Shown piece by piece: positions 20,786 through 31,528 of a DNA stretch of 64,000 bases. How positions within the stretch are numbered: position 1 is the first letter of the stretch; each line of letters begins with the position of its first letter. This DNA comes from Zygnema cylindricum (taxonomy: Eukaryota; Streptophyta; Zygnematophyceae; Zygnematales; Zygnemataceae), in assembly GCA_037447655.1 (NCBI GenBank), contig JBBHKE010002003.1:144953-208952 (forward strand). Direction: 5' to 3'. The position numbers and the translations under genes were made by a program. The notes beneath the pieces are model-generated. The model was not told where the DNA came from. It saw only the letters and a program-made list of their open reading frames with translations, and searched no databases.

Positions 20786-21235
20786 TTACTCTTGCTTCTG
20801 TCTTTGGAGTCGTTGCGCTGCCGTAAGAGGAGCAGGCCGGTAAGTCGACCCCAAACGAAGTGCAGCCAACTCTGCAGCCATCGCAGCCATCTGCTGACTC
20901 TGTTGTTGGATTATTATTGACGATGTAAGTCTGGCTGGAGCAGTCGTTAATTGTTCTGGTGTCACTGGTGTAGGCAGCACTGGGCGCTCCCAAGGGTAAA
21001 GGAGTTGTAGGGGAAGAGGGTTAACGGCAGTCTCTCCTCCTCCCGTGAACAGAGCAAATTGCATCATTTCTTTCGGGATCCCGTTCTTCCGGAAACATTG
21101 CCCCTCCTTGTGCCCCATAAAACCACAGGCCTCGCATTTGTGACCCTTGGTGGTATACTTGCTCCGAATCTCGTTGGAGATCTGAGCGTCGTCAAACTTG
21201 GGCAGTTTGATTTGACGCAGTTGGGACTGGGACAT
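20786..21235 (-). CDS. Gy2 second nucleocapsid zinc knuckle
   Basis: Contains CEACGFMGHKEGQC (C-x2-C-x4-H-x4-C) near its N-terminus, then a glutamine/alanine-rich tail. It lies one frame away from the upstream capsid frame; the change occurs at a run of C at 21295-21306 (poly-G on the coding strand), which may be a slippage site, a mutation or a sequencing error. Two spaced knuckles are typical of some gag proteins. Confidence 0.75.
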   Translation of the reverse strand: MSQSQLRQIKLPKFDDAQISNEIRSKYTTKGHKCEACGFMGHKEGQCFRKNGIPKEMMQFALFTGGGETAVNPLPLQLLYPWERPVLPTPVTPEQLTTAPARLTSSIIIQQQSQQMAAMAAELAALRLGSTYRPAPLTAAQRLQRQKQE

Positions 21236-22242
21236 TTTCGAAGTTTCGCTCCGTGGAGTGGGTCGGTAATTGTTCTTAGTGACCGGTGTTCTCTCCCCCC
21301 CCCCCCAGCTCCTTTGAGTCGTTCTTCATGCTGCTTCTGGTTCCTTTCGGAACGTTCTACCTCCCATTCTTTCAACTTGAGGGCTAGCTCCGGTTTGAGT
21401 GTCCTGCTGCAGCGTTTCCATCCATGTCCAGGTTGTTGACAATTTAGGCAATTGTACAGAATCACCCGATTGTCGGCCCCCATTGCAGGTTCTGGCCTGC
21501 TGTCCACCACTTGCTTCCCTTTAAGCTTCCGCAAAGCTTGGAGTTCCGCTTGTTCTTCCCCACTTAAGGATGTTTCCCCGGCGAATCCTGAAAAATTCGC
21601 TCTTGCCTTGCCGGTCACGGCTTTTTCTCTCGCCTCACTGTGAACGAAGTGGTCGTATAACTTCATGGCCACCAGGGATATGTCCTTGGCCGAGGGATTT
21701 ATGTCTTGGATGGCCTGTCCTGCGATCCAGTTATCCAAGGCAGTTTGCCCTGTCGGTCCGAAGGAATTACGAACAGCAATGAAATACTTGGTCGCCATTG
21801 CGGGAAGGTCAATGGTAGACAGTTTAGTCTTCTGACAAAGATTAGAGAGGCGGTTAAAAAGTGTCTGAGGCGTCTCATTCTTCAAACACCGGAATTCCGT
21901 GAATTCCTTGATGGCTGATTCGTTCTTCTCGGTATAGAGGAGTCTCCAGATGTTTAGAAGAGTGGTGCAAGGGGTGGGATTTGACACCATACGAGTTGCA
22001 GCCCAAACTGCCTGAATTGCTTGCAGCTGGTTAACATAGGCCCTCCCTTGGGCCTGCAACTTTATATCATCGGTGAAGGTAGCTGTTACAGGGGTCACCG
22101 CTGCGGCAGCCAAATCTGCCTCCGCTCGTAAAACTTCTGCACCCAGGACCGGATCTGAGATTTTGATGCTAGGAGCCATCAAAAGAGGTTGACGCTCCTT
22201 ATAATCTGCCAACGCCCCTCCAGAGAGGTAGTTGACCATCAT
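21064..22242 (-). CDS. Gy2 capsid and first zinc knuckle
   Basis: 392 codons. The first two thirds are helix-rich with the retrotransposon gag pattern (TTLLNIWRLLYTEKNES, ETPQTLFNRLSNLCQ). The knuckle CLNCQQPGHGWKRC follows at about 250-265. The final ~80 residues beyond the GAGGGG run are out of frame with the second knuckle and are probably not genuine. The true frame extends upstream past 22242 to a stop at 22306, where another gag segment ends. Confidence 0.8.
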   Translation of the reverse strand: MMVNYLSGGALADYKERQPLLMAPSIKISDPVLGAEVLRAEADLAAAAVTPVTATFTDDIKLQAQGRAYVNQLQAIQAVWAATRMVSNPTPCTTLLNIWRLLYTEKNESAIKEFTEFRCLKNETPQTLFNRLSNLCQKTKLSTIDLPAMATKYFIAVRNSFGPTGQTALDNWIAGQAIQDINPSAKDISLVAMKLYDHFVHSEAREKAVTGKARANFSGFAGETSLSGEEQAELQALRKLKGKQVVDSRPEPAMGADNRVILYNCLNCQQPGHGWKRCSRTLKPELALKLKEWEVERSERNQKQHEERLKGAGGGGREHRSLRTITDPLHGAKLRKCPSPNCVKSNCPSLTTLRSPTRFGASIPPRVTNARPVVLWGTRRGNVSGRTGSRKK

Positions 22243-22305
22243 AGGAAAGAGAGTTGTTTCGAAGTCATCCGGAATAGCTCCTCCCCTGTACTTATGTATT
22301 TCCGA

Positions 22306-24734
22306 TTAAGTGAAAGATTTCCACAACAACTCGAAATCTGAGAAAGCGATCCCTGAGCTGTCCCCTCTAAATATTCGAATATCCCCCATTTCTTTCTCTT
22401 CTTCCGCTGGTTGGGTGAACTGGGAAAAGGAAAGGCCGGTGGGACTAACGAACTGTGCCGGCGAAGTAACCCCTTTGTCCTCTTCTTCGGGACCAGAACC
22501 GCCTTCTCCTCCGGTAGGAGATGCTGTTCCGCTAGGCGCGGATACTCCTCCCGCAGAGGAAGTACGAACCCCTGAAAGGATGGCGGGAGGAAGGGTATTC
22601 CTCACGGGAAGAATTCCTGGCCCCCGGTGAGCAGAGGGTATCTGCGTCTGAAGACTTGTCTGGCCTGGTGTCCCAGAAGGAAAGGCCCACTCCCCTTCGT
22701 CCACTCCTCGATATCCACGGGAATACCTTTCGTCCTGACGAACTGACTCCTCTGAAAGGATGTGGATCCGAGGTCTGTTCAAAGGTTGATCTCCGGGCAG
22801 AGATGAAGAAGCAGACGACGAAGGCTCGTTCTGAGGAGAAGGAGTTTGTCTTCGGAAAGGAGTCTATTTCCGGGGCCGTCTTCAGGAGGTTTCAGGAGGT
22901 GGAGTTCCGGAACTGGAGGAGGGCGAACGCCTGTGAGGAGGGGAGTATACATCGTACTTATAGGGTAAATTCAGCGTACCTGGGGACCCACGGTCGGCTC
23001 CAGTAAGAAAAACGGAAGGAGATGGAGAGGAGATGGTATTCTCCCGGGGTTCTGCTACTGGAGCCTGGGAGTGGGAAGTAGGAGGATGAGGAGGAAAATG
23101 AGGAGGATCACGGGACAGCCTGGGTGGAGGAGAAGGAGGTGTAGACGGTCTCAAGGGGATGTGAATTCTTTCGTCCGGTCGTAACTCCACTAAGGCCTCA
23201 ACAGCTTCAGAAACCTCCACCGAAACAAAAGTAGGCTCTTCCCGCGGAGCCGCTTCGAGTTCAGACGGTAAATCTGCACCCAACCCCCCAATATTAGGTC
23301 GTGTGTCTGCCCCCTCTTCCCGCTGATGAGGAGGTTCCCGACCAATCTCCGAAGGAGGAGCCTGGGGTGGAGCTCCGGGGTTCCCGACCAATCTCCGAAG
23401 GAGGAGCCTGGGGTGGAGCTCCGGGCGGGGTTTCCGCTACAGGGGTTAGAGGGATCCGCCCACTGAGGATCCCACTGGTCCTCCGCCTAGCTTCCCGGAT
23501 GAGATTCAATTCCTGCTCCCACAACTTTCTCCGTTCTTCCTCCAATGCTTTCCAATCCACTGTAACGGGTCCAGTCCCCGCCGTTGCCGAGCCCTGAGAT
23601 TTTAAAATTTCCACTAGTTCCTTAGCCCTTTCCACTACTCCGGTCAGATCGGCTATCCCTGCTCCTAGAATTTCTGGATCTGTAGGCCTGGCTCGAGACA
23701 ATCCCGCGGACCACTCTTCTAGTTCGGTTTCGGAACCTCTGGGTCAGTGGGTTCGGGTCGCCAGAACCCTCCATCAGGGCGGACCCGGGTTGCTGGAGGG
23801 GTAGATCTCTCGGTGGAGACTGGCACTGGCGGTGGGGAAGGTTTTTCCTTGGGAATAGGTGCAAATCTACCCTTGCTATCCCTATGGTCAAACTTCTTCC
23901 CCCTCCCCGGCTCTGGAGCCCCGCTATCGCTGCCATCTGCTCTCCTACGAGACCTCGAAGTTGGGCGCCCTCGGAACGGTCGGCTTGCTGCAGTGTCTTG
24001 AGAAAAAGATGGAGGAGGGCGAGAAGGAGGAGCCCTCCTAGGCCTTTCCTGCAAGGACTGTGAGGAACCACTCTCTGAAGAGCTGCTTAGAATCTCCACT
24101 ACCCCTCCCAGTGGTTTAACCACCCGAGGTCGATCCGACCGAGACACTCTTTGCACCAACTCCTGCTTAACATTCAGTTCATGAAGATCATGAAGAGCAA
24201 GGAGTACCTTTCGACCAGGGCGGCTGGGATCCGTAAAAATCGCAGGGTCAATCTAAATTTCGGCCCTGAGAACCTTTGATTTGGTGTGAAGCCCGACCTC
24301 CAGAAGGGGACCCAAAAGGGGCTCCCGCTGAGCTTGCCTCTTTGGCCTGGCCCGGGGTAACACTTCGTTTCTTTCTGGAGCCTGTGCTCTCGACTCCTTT
24401 TTTCCTCGGCAAAGGTTCTGGAGGCCTCCGCCAAGGAGGGAAAATGTTCGGGAGTGAGGCTAGGAGGGGATGGGGGCGAAGTTTGTGGTTCGGGTGGTTT
24501 CGGAGGGGTCTCAACCCTAACACGCTCAGGCATCATCCCCTGGAGAAACCGCTCTATGTTGGCAGGCGAGGTAAAGGGGACGGATTCTTCGGGAACCTGT
24601 GACTCTTCTTCTGATACCACCGCTTCTTGATTCGCTCGTTCTTCCGGCCGGGCACCGGAGAGATTCTTATCTTGAGCTTCACCTCCCCCCATGATGACGA
24701 AGGTCTCGAAAGAAGAATCAACGACAGGAAACAA
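22306..24734 (-). pseudogene. Gy2 gag N-terminal low-complexity region (frames broken)
   Basis: Several overlapping minus-strand frames (22306-22782, 22882-23391, 23294-23701, 23719-24159, 24174-24734) appear to be pieces of one long proline-, serine-, arginine- and glutamate-rich N-terminal gag region. One cause of frame loss is visible: a 46-bp unit at 23335-23380 is duplicated at 23381-23425, shifting the frame by one. A candidate start is the Met of MGGGEAQDKN near 24692. I cannot name a domain here; a coiled-coil-like stretch (VDWKALEEERRKLWEQE) lies near 23540. Confidence 0.55.
23335..23425. repeat. 46-bp tandem duplication in Gy2 gag
   Basis: Two adjacent near-perfect copies, starting TTCCCGACCAATCTCCG at 23335 and 23381. 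46 is not a multiple of three, so the coding frame changes. Confidence 0.9.
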
Positions 24735-24794
24735 ATCTCGCTTCCGCCAAGAGAGCTTCTAAAGTCAAAAAGCTCCTATCCCCTCTAATTCGGA

Positions 24795-24817
24795 AGAGAC
24801 AGGTTGCTTTTCAGTAC
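24795..24817 (-). promoter_or_regulatory. Gy2 candidate self-priming site
   Basis: Next to the inner end of the 5' LTR, where a tRNA primer site beginning TGG would be expected, the minus strand reads GTACTGAAAAGCAACC and on. Bases 24796-24818 are a perfect inverted complement (23 nt) of 25370-25392 inside the LTR. This is the arrangement of Tf1/sushi-type self-primed elements, where the RNA 5' end folds back as primer. Confidence 0.65.
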
Positions 24818-26000
24818 TGTGCTTAATCCACAGGAAGTCTATAGCATTCGTTCCCTCAAAACCCACTATTTCGATGCCAGGAAATTGCAGTTTTACTCCG
24901 GGAAGTCCCCGCCAAAGCAAAAGAGACTACAAGTGAAGACACAAATGCACTACCACGTGGACATATAAAAATAAATTGGAATGGCTGTTTCAAATTTAAC
25001 AATATCACCTTGACCACAGAAATAAAATATAAGATAGAAGATATAAAAGATGGCGAAGCAAGCTTAACATACCCCGGCAATTTACGATGATAATGGGAGA
25101 AAGGCGAAATCTCTCCTGATGGCAGTGTAAATAGGTATGGTACTCCTTCAACCCTCGGTGTCCGGAGCTCAGAACCAACTAGACTCTTGTCAGTTTCAAG
25201 CAGCGAAAAATCCAAAAATCACCCAAAGGGACGGCAAGTGCCAACGGCCAACCCGAACTATGATTCCCAAAATGGACAAATCCAAAACAGAGATGGCAAT
25301 AGAGTCAAACAACACAAAGATTCTCCAAAAGAAGGTTTGTTGGAATTTCTGAGGGTTTTCACAGAAGACAGTACTGAAAAGCAACCTGTCTCCTTCGGCC
25401 CCAAGCGCCTTATACATCAAAGTTTTTCCAAAATCAGGTCCAAAAGTCAGAACTATGCTATGAACCAATGAGCGGCAATCAAGAGCAATCAAACTGACAG
25501 AGGACCAAATAGTCCGTACTACACTTGGGGCAAAAAGTTAAACATCTGACTACGGCGAGATCCGCGGCCGGAAGTTATTATTTGATCCGCAGTTATAAGC
25601 CAAACCACAAAGAAAAGGACACGCAAGTGCCAAGCTTTGACTTAATGTAATTAATTAACCAGTGGTCAGTTGAATCTGAAATGAATTGCTACAGACAGCT
25701 AACAGCAAAATCTAGATGACAGTTAAAAAGTCTACGTGGCAATCCACAATGTACCCTCCACTAGGGCTGGTGGAAGGTAGTACTAGGTGACGGAACTGCG
25801 ATCTTTCAGACGGTTGAACTTTGTCGTCCAGCCTCCGTTAGGCACGAAATAAAGTGCGTCTTGTTCAGTAGAGGAACTACCATAATCCTTCCGGCTGGTT
25901 GCGCTCACTTTTCCGTACTCTGAGAACAGTACGGGTAGGAAGGGTACGGAAATCCTTGGTAATATAGAAGTGTGCCTGAAAAGCACTCGAGCTTGACAGC
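24818..26000 (-). repeat. Gy2 5' LTR, lacking its last 283 bp
   Basis: 1183 bp matching 9207-10389 at about 97%. It stops abruptly at GACAGC (26000) and MITE-related DNA follows; the missing part is at 8921-9203. Confidence 0.9.
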
Positions 26001-26377
26001 CCGTTGTACTTTTGTGTCCGCCGTCCTTTTCCAGTTCCATGTTCACCAGTTTTTTAGTAAAATCCCGTGCGTCGCCGTAAAATTTTTGTTTAGTTAACTG
26101 GTCAACGTTTATGTGATGCGCTATCCGTAATAAATTGCAGTTAAACGGTAACAGAACAGATTTTTACACGTGGCATGCCACGCTATATAAAGTCAATAAA
26201 ATAATACAGTATGTTATAAAGTACTATTGTATGCATACGATATATTTTTAAGGTTATCGCCGATATGGAATTTGTTGGTCCTAGACCGATATATCGGAAC
26301 CGTCCCGATAACCGATAACTATCGGTATCGGTGTTATCGCGATAAGTTTTTTACCGATACACAACACTAGTAAATAC

Positions 26378-26949
26378 AAATAGGAGTACAAATTTTGCAA
26401 TTTTAGCTAATTTTACGCTATATTATGGTTTGTCAAATACAAGTCAGCGCTATTTCCGGCAACTATGAACCATTTTAAAGTTAATACACATGCGAATAAC
26501 ACTTAGCGTTGTAGAAATGAGATGTCACGTTCTATACTAAAACATACAGATATATAACACTAATTCTACGAACATGATATAAAATGGTGAATACTAACTA
26601 AAAACTTTCCATAATAGCGTTGATTCTATTTTAAACGTGAATAATACTAATTTATGATTTTGGGCCAAAAAAATCCACGACAAAATTAGTGTTATTAACG
26701 CTAATAACAATCGGTGGTGTAGCAAGGAAAATCTTCACCACGAAAGAAAGGTTGATCCTAAGCTAGAGGTACATGGGCCCATACTCTAAGTTTTTAACCC
26801 GTCATATTTGGAATCCGCTCCCAAATTTGGACAAATCAATGTTATTTATATGACCGACAAGCAAGATTTTGCAAGTTTTTAGCGAGCAATTTTGCTACAA
26901 TTGTTTTTATCTAATGTCGTGGTTCTATGGGAGGTCTCCATAATTATAC
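26378..26949. other. AT-rich repeat remnant
   Basis: No gene seen. 26378-26450 resembles 41280-41345, the other side of the repeat into which the MITE inserted. 26690-26722 ends in a GGTGGTGTAG motif like the TACACC...GGTGTA MITE ends. Confidence 0.45.
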
Positions 26950-27455
26950 GGACAACATTATTGGTTGTAATAATGAGGACTTCGTGCCATCAGCTAGTGT
27001 TTGTAAAGCTATATAATTGTACATAGAACATTATTGGTTGTAATATTGAGGACTTGGTGCTATCATGTAATGTTTGCAAAGTTGTGTAATTGTAGGGCCA
27101 ATATTATCGGCTATAGTATTAGGGATGGTGTCGTCAAGTAATGTTTATAAACCTATGTAATTGTATAGACAACATTACTGGTTGTACTATTAAGGACTTG
27201 GTGTCATCAGGTAATGTTTGTAAAGCTATGTAATTGTAGGGACAACATTACTGGTTGTAATATGAAGGAATTCCTGCCATCACGTAAAGTTTATGGAGCT
27301 ATGTAATTGTACAACAACATTACTAGTTGTAATATTGAGGACTAGTTGCCATGAGGTATTGTTTTTAAACTTATGTAATCGTACGGACAACATTATTGGT
27401 TGTAGTATTGAGGACTTCGTGACATCAGGTAATGTTTGTAAAGTTATGTTTTGTT
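26950..27455. repeat. Minisatellite, ~73-bp unit, about 7 copies
   Basis: Repeated blocks 'acaacattattggttgta', 'gaggacttggtgccatca' and 'ggtaatgtttgtaaagc' recur every ~73 bp with many substitutions. Confidence 0.85.
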
Positions 27456-27460
27456 TTATA

Positions 27461-28281
27461 AGGGCACTTTGCCACGTGATAGAGTAAGGATTTTTCCCTA
27501 TCTTTTTCCTCCAAAACTTAGCCAGCAACGAGAAAATCTGCAGCAACCAGAAAAATGAAACTACCGCAATACAATTTGCGTTACAAACTTCTATGGAAAG
27601 CACCTCGCTAGGTGATTTTAATTGAAATTTTGAAGATGTGAACGAATAGGCAGATGTTGTCGCACGCGTCAGCGTTTTTTTTTTTTTTTTGTAAAACGCG
27701 GAGTACCAAATAGAAAATCACTCTCCATTTCCAGGTTGTACGATCTTTTTTCCACGCAGGGGCCGTGGAGGCCTCTCGAGTAATGGATGGCATTTCACAA
27801 AAGCGAAGTCTGTGAAGGTGCCTATTTCTCTCTCCCTCTCCCACTACCGCGTCTATCCCACAATTATTGCAATGAAAAACGACAATAATGGTATCGAATG
27901 AAAGATTGTAAAATATTACTTTTGATTGTCTTTGGGCGTATTTTGATGGTAAGCAAAGTGAGAAGTGATGAAAAACAAAATCGGGAAACCATGGTGGAAA
28001 ATTTTGGAACTAGTGACGTTAAAATGTCACAAACCCTGAACATCTATAATGTCACAAAAAACTAGACGCCTACAACCGTCATTATTTTGTAAATGTCATC
28101 AATTGTTGCAAGTTTTGTAGTCATCTACAACCGTCGCGAATTACACCCAAGTCTACATTCGTCACAATTTAAAGCAACGATTTCATTGCGTTACAGCGGA
28201 ACGCTTTGAAAGTAGCACGGAAAATCTTCTCCAAAAAACAAAGTAACAAGATTAAGTGTCGGTTTCATGGGAAATCGCCCT
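27461..28281. mobile_element. R1 repeat copy (non-autonomous DNA element)
   Basis: Starts AGGGCACTTTGCCACGTG and ends CATGGGAAATCGCCCT, i.e. inverted termini of the type AGGGCN2TTTCCCATG. The interior ('gtctacaaccgtc', 'aaatcgggaaaccatgg', the GGTGATTTTAA block near 27612) matches 51769-52737 in inverse orientation. No coding capacity. Confidence 0.7.
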
Positions 28282-28766
28282 AAGTGGTACTACGTAACTT
28301 AAAGATCAAATATTGAAAATCGTCAGAGATTTTACAAACCGGCCAATTACAATGTGGAATCAATACTTTCATCCTATTTCACTATAAGAAATATGCGTAC
28401 TATGTCACTGTACCCTTAAAACCCTTTTTTCTTAGAAAAAAAACGAAAAATAACCCTTTTCTTAGCAGGCGCTCTGTCGTTTTGAACGCCTGCTTTTCCA
28501 GCTTTGTCTTTTCGAACCGAAAACTCGAAGCGCGGGAAACCACGAAGTTGAAGGGAAGGGAGCGTGACGGCCTGACGGCTGACGGGATATCTTTCGGCAA
28601 AGACTTTTTGTTTACATTTTATTAGATTCGCGTCAGAAAGTACATGGCCTTAGCTACGTGTGAAAATTTCGGTGGTAGTCAGTGATGCTATAAATATAAT
28701 CCACGTGTAGCGATTCTGCACGTTTGTGTTTAGATGTTAAAGCCGGATGGAACGATTGCTTCGCGG
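28282..28766. other. No feature seen
   Basis: Unique-looking DNA. The short minus-strand frame at 28400-28600 has no recognisable pattern. Confidence 0.4.
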
Positions 28767-28817
28767 ACCCTAAAAAACCCTAAAAAACCCTAAAAAACCC
28801 TAAAAAAACCCTAAAAG
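28767..28817. repeat. Interstitial telomere-like repeat (CCCTAAAAAA)n
   Basis: Five CCCTAAAA-type units, four of them spaced exactly 10 bp apart (TTTTTTAGGG on the other strand). The canonical plant unit is 7 bp (TTTAGGG). Confidence 0.9.
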
Positions 28818-28975
28818 ACCAAATATAATCGAACGGTCAATATATTCGCCGGGAAACTTGGAGAATCAGAATCGGATCTTTTGTGATGTTATTTAAAAAA
28901 ATAAAAATACGACACGGTACGTAAAATTACAAAATTCTTTTAAAATGCCTTCGCTTTTCGTCTGATGGAACTTCA

Positions 28976-29520
28976 GTACACCGCGCATCGTTATTAGTGT
29001 CACCGTCACTAATTTGGGTTCTTAAAATTTTGATTTTTTTCCAAAAATAGTATACGTGATTTTAATTTTTCCTTGACGTTAATTGAGGTTCCGTACAAAT
29101 TAGCGTACAGAACGAAAGTACATTAATATGTAAATAGTGTGGTGTACGGTTGATGTCAGACCGTACATAAATGTACCTTTTTAGTTGAAAATTTTACAAA
29201 AAATGACTTAAATCGGACGCGTTCGCATAGGAACGTGCGCTAAAGAAACGGGATTGGTCTGACATGTAAATAAGTCTGACATGTACGGATATTTAAATTT
29301 CACTACGGTGTACGATTTTTTATATTTTGTACGGATACATATAATAATGTATATAATCGTACAGAAAATTTTCCATTTTTGCTGTTCCAAATTAGCGTTA
29401 ACACTGAAATTAGAATAAACCTTTTTTTTTTTAATTTTCAAATTCTTAATTAGCGTCAATGACGGTATATTTACTTACACACTATTTAAACTTTGACACT
29501 AATAACGATGCGCGGTGTAC
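28976..29520. mobile_element. MITE with TACACCGCG ends
   Basis: 545 bp bounded by inverted repeats of ~28 bp (GTACACCGCGCATCG at the left, complement at 29494-29520), with TTCA on both sides, or a TA duplication if the ends are CACCGCG. No ORF of note. Confidence 0.85.
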
Positions 29521-29524
29521 TTCA

Positions 29525-30322
29525 CCCTAACCTAGGCTCTGACACATTCAATTCAAAACGGGAAAAACGATAGGCGGCAACGCGAAAATATTAGCGAATC
29601 CACAGACGTGGACGGCTCAGATTTCATCTGGGAGATTATTGTGGTGCAATGTATGCAGTATACCGTCCAAGAATAACGGCTGACACGTGTTCATGACCTA
29701 TTTGTTGCCCTAATTGCCGCAGCCATCGCAATGACTGTTTGGATCCGCACTTCCGCAGGTCGATTTCTTTCGGGATCCCTTCCATAGATATTCGTACGAT
29801 TTTTACGCGCAAATCCGTACTAATTGTAAACAACAGCGGTCCCTTCGTATAACCCGAATCTTTGGCCAGATACTCTTCATTCCTATTGGCTGACGACCAT
29901 TAGTCCACTTTCACGTCATAATGACGAGGTCGGTAAGAGTTGAAGTTACCGTAGCTCCTATGACTTTTTTCACTTTTTTTGACTTTGTTCTGTATTTATT
30001 CGTTGAGGTGTATCATTTTATTTTTTGGCAGATTTCCTGAACTTGGCCACGCTGCGTATTTTTTCTGTTTTTGCCGGAAAATGGTGCCAGCCTGTAATTG
30101 ACTGTACTGCTATTTTTAGTGATATACTTTTTTTGACTTTTTATTAATCTGTCTCCTGTTCGTTGTAGACTTGTAGTCGCCAATCACATGTCGTTTTGGT
30201 GACTTTCGTCATTATCCAGTCACCTTTCGTCTTTTCTGCGTCGGGCGTGTAAAACTGTACCTCACCGTATATTTTTGTTTTTCTTTCTGCCTTCCTGTTT
30301 GTCCTTTCCGCGTTTTGTAAAG
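29525..30322. other. No gene seen
   Basis: Mixed sequence without convincing coding frames or repeat structure. Confidence 0.4.
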
Positions 30323-30832
30323 TACACCGCGAATCGTAATTAGAGTTATATACGCTAATTCCGTCACCCCAAATTTAATTTTGACTCTATCACCATAAAT
30401 AGAGTACATTGTTCTAAAATTTTCTTTACGTTAGTTAAGGTACTATTTGAATGAGCGTTAATAACTCTAATACAGTGCCGTTTTAAATAGTGTGGCATAC
30501 GGTCGGTGACTCACCGTGCAGAATTGTACTTTATTAAGTAAAAAAGTACAAATAATGATTTAATACAGGCCGTTATCATGTAACTGCGTTTTAACAAACA
30601 GCGTAGTGCAAACGTCATAGTGACGATAAACTGTACGTTTTGTCAGATTCTGTACCAATGCCTAATTTACAGTGGATATATTCAGCGAGTCAAATTAGAA
30701 TACTTAAATAAATTAGAGTAGAATCCTTTTTGAAAAATTTATATCACACAAATTAGAGTTCATAACTCTAATTATTTTTTTCTCTTTATTTACTCTAATT
30801 TTTTCTTTACTCTAATTACGATTCGCGGTGTA
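30323..30832. mobile_element. MITE with TACACCGCG ends, second copy
   Basis: 510 bp; perfect inverted ends of ~24 bp beginning TACACCGCGAATCG and finishing CGATTCGCGGTGTA. The ends match those of the 28976 element, the interior less so. Confidence 0.85.
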
Positions 30833-30872
30833 GATGCCACGCCTCACGGCAAAATCCCTCTCACGTATAAAG

Positions 30873-31352
30873 TAGTGTTGTATATCGGCAAGGCTTTGCC
30901 GATAATCGATATGTACCTTTTTTTGGCTTGCTGATAATTGATATATTAGTACGATATATCGACACAAGTGTTATCGCCGATAGAAAACTGATATTTTTAT
31001 CGCGATAACACTAGTACCGATAACTATCGGCGATAATTGTATTGTTCAAACCGTACGTCTGTACAAACCGTACGTATGTACGGTTTATTTTGTCACACTG
31101 AGCCGCCGTTATTTTGTTACACAGAGTACGGAACAGATTGTTCCACGTGGCATGCAACACTATATATAGTGAAAAATATAATACACTATAATATAAAGGA
31201 CTATTATATAGCGTACTATATTTTTTCCATTTATCGTCGATAAGGAATTTGTTGGTCTCGGAGCGATATATCGCAACCCTTGGTCGTTCGATAACCGATA
31301 AATATCGGTATCGGTGTTATCGGGATAAGTTTCTCGCTGATACACAACACTA
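30873..31352. mobile_element. Intact hAT-type MITE (480 bp)
   Basis: Ends TAGTGTTGTATATCGG and CTGATACACAACACTA, with a perfect 8-bp target duplication GTATAAAG (30865-30872 and 31353-31360). It is rich in CGATAT palindromes and TGTACGG. Same family as 8399-26369 and 43156-43613. Confidence 0.92.
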
Positions 31353-31528
31353 GTATAAAGGAATGTCATGTCAGTATAGTTCATTCTTTAAGATATGCAT
31401 TTGTTATTCGGTTGTCAATTGTTTTTGTTTTGTTCTTTACGTTTTGGTACGGTAGGCGTAAATCTGTTATAAAGTTGTGTTTCAAGTAAAAATGTATCAT
31501 GATAAACTCGATATTCAATATATTGAAT

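Larger units (their letters stand above)
8921..26000 (-). mobile_element. Gy2: Ty3/gypsy element with DNA methyltransferase, circularly permuted
   Basis: A large minus-strand gypsy element. In element order it has a partial 5' LTR (24818-26000), candidate self-priming site, gag, two zinc knuckles, protease, cytosine DNA methyltransferase, RT, RNase H, integrase, PHD-like finger, polypurine tract (minus-strand sense) and 3' LTR (9207-10672). The last 283 bp of the right LTR are absent there and present at 8921-9203, outside the left LTR. LTR copies are about 97-98% alike by eye, so insertion is fairly recent. Cop1 (15247-19464) is nested between protease and methyltransferase. Stop codons at 15232, 11619, 11397 and 11181 and several gag frame changes suggest this copy is now defective. 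Confidence 0.9.
8399..26369. mobile_element. hAT-type MITE split by Gy2
   Basis: Ends are TAGTGTTGTGTATCGG at 8399 and its inverted complement ending at 26369. The 8 bases outside each end are identical, GTAAATAC at 8391-8398 and 26370-26377, a perfect 8-bp target duplication diagnostic for hAT-type insertion. The flanks of Gy2 (8399-8920 and 26001-26369) are the two halves. The outer ~200 bp on each side match the intact copy at 30873-31352; the middle (about 8610-8918 and 26001-26140) is extra sequence not seen in that copy. Confidence 0.88.

Noticed and set aside
22310-24602. Plus-strand frames across Gy2 gag
   Set aside because: Antisense of a low-complexity proline/serine/arginine-rich region; composition is a mirror of that region.
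26950-27455. CRISPR-like array
   Set aside because: Whole units repeat with gradual divergence and no distinct unique spacers; this is a minisatellite in a eukaryotic genome.
28767-28817. True chromosome end
   Set aside because: Only a few units, with ordinary sequence on both sides; at most an interstitial motif.
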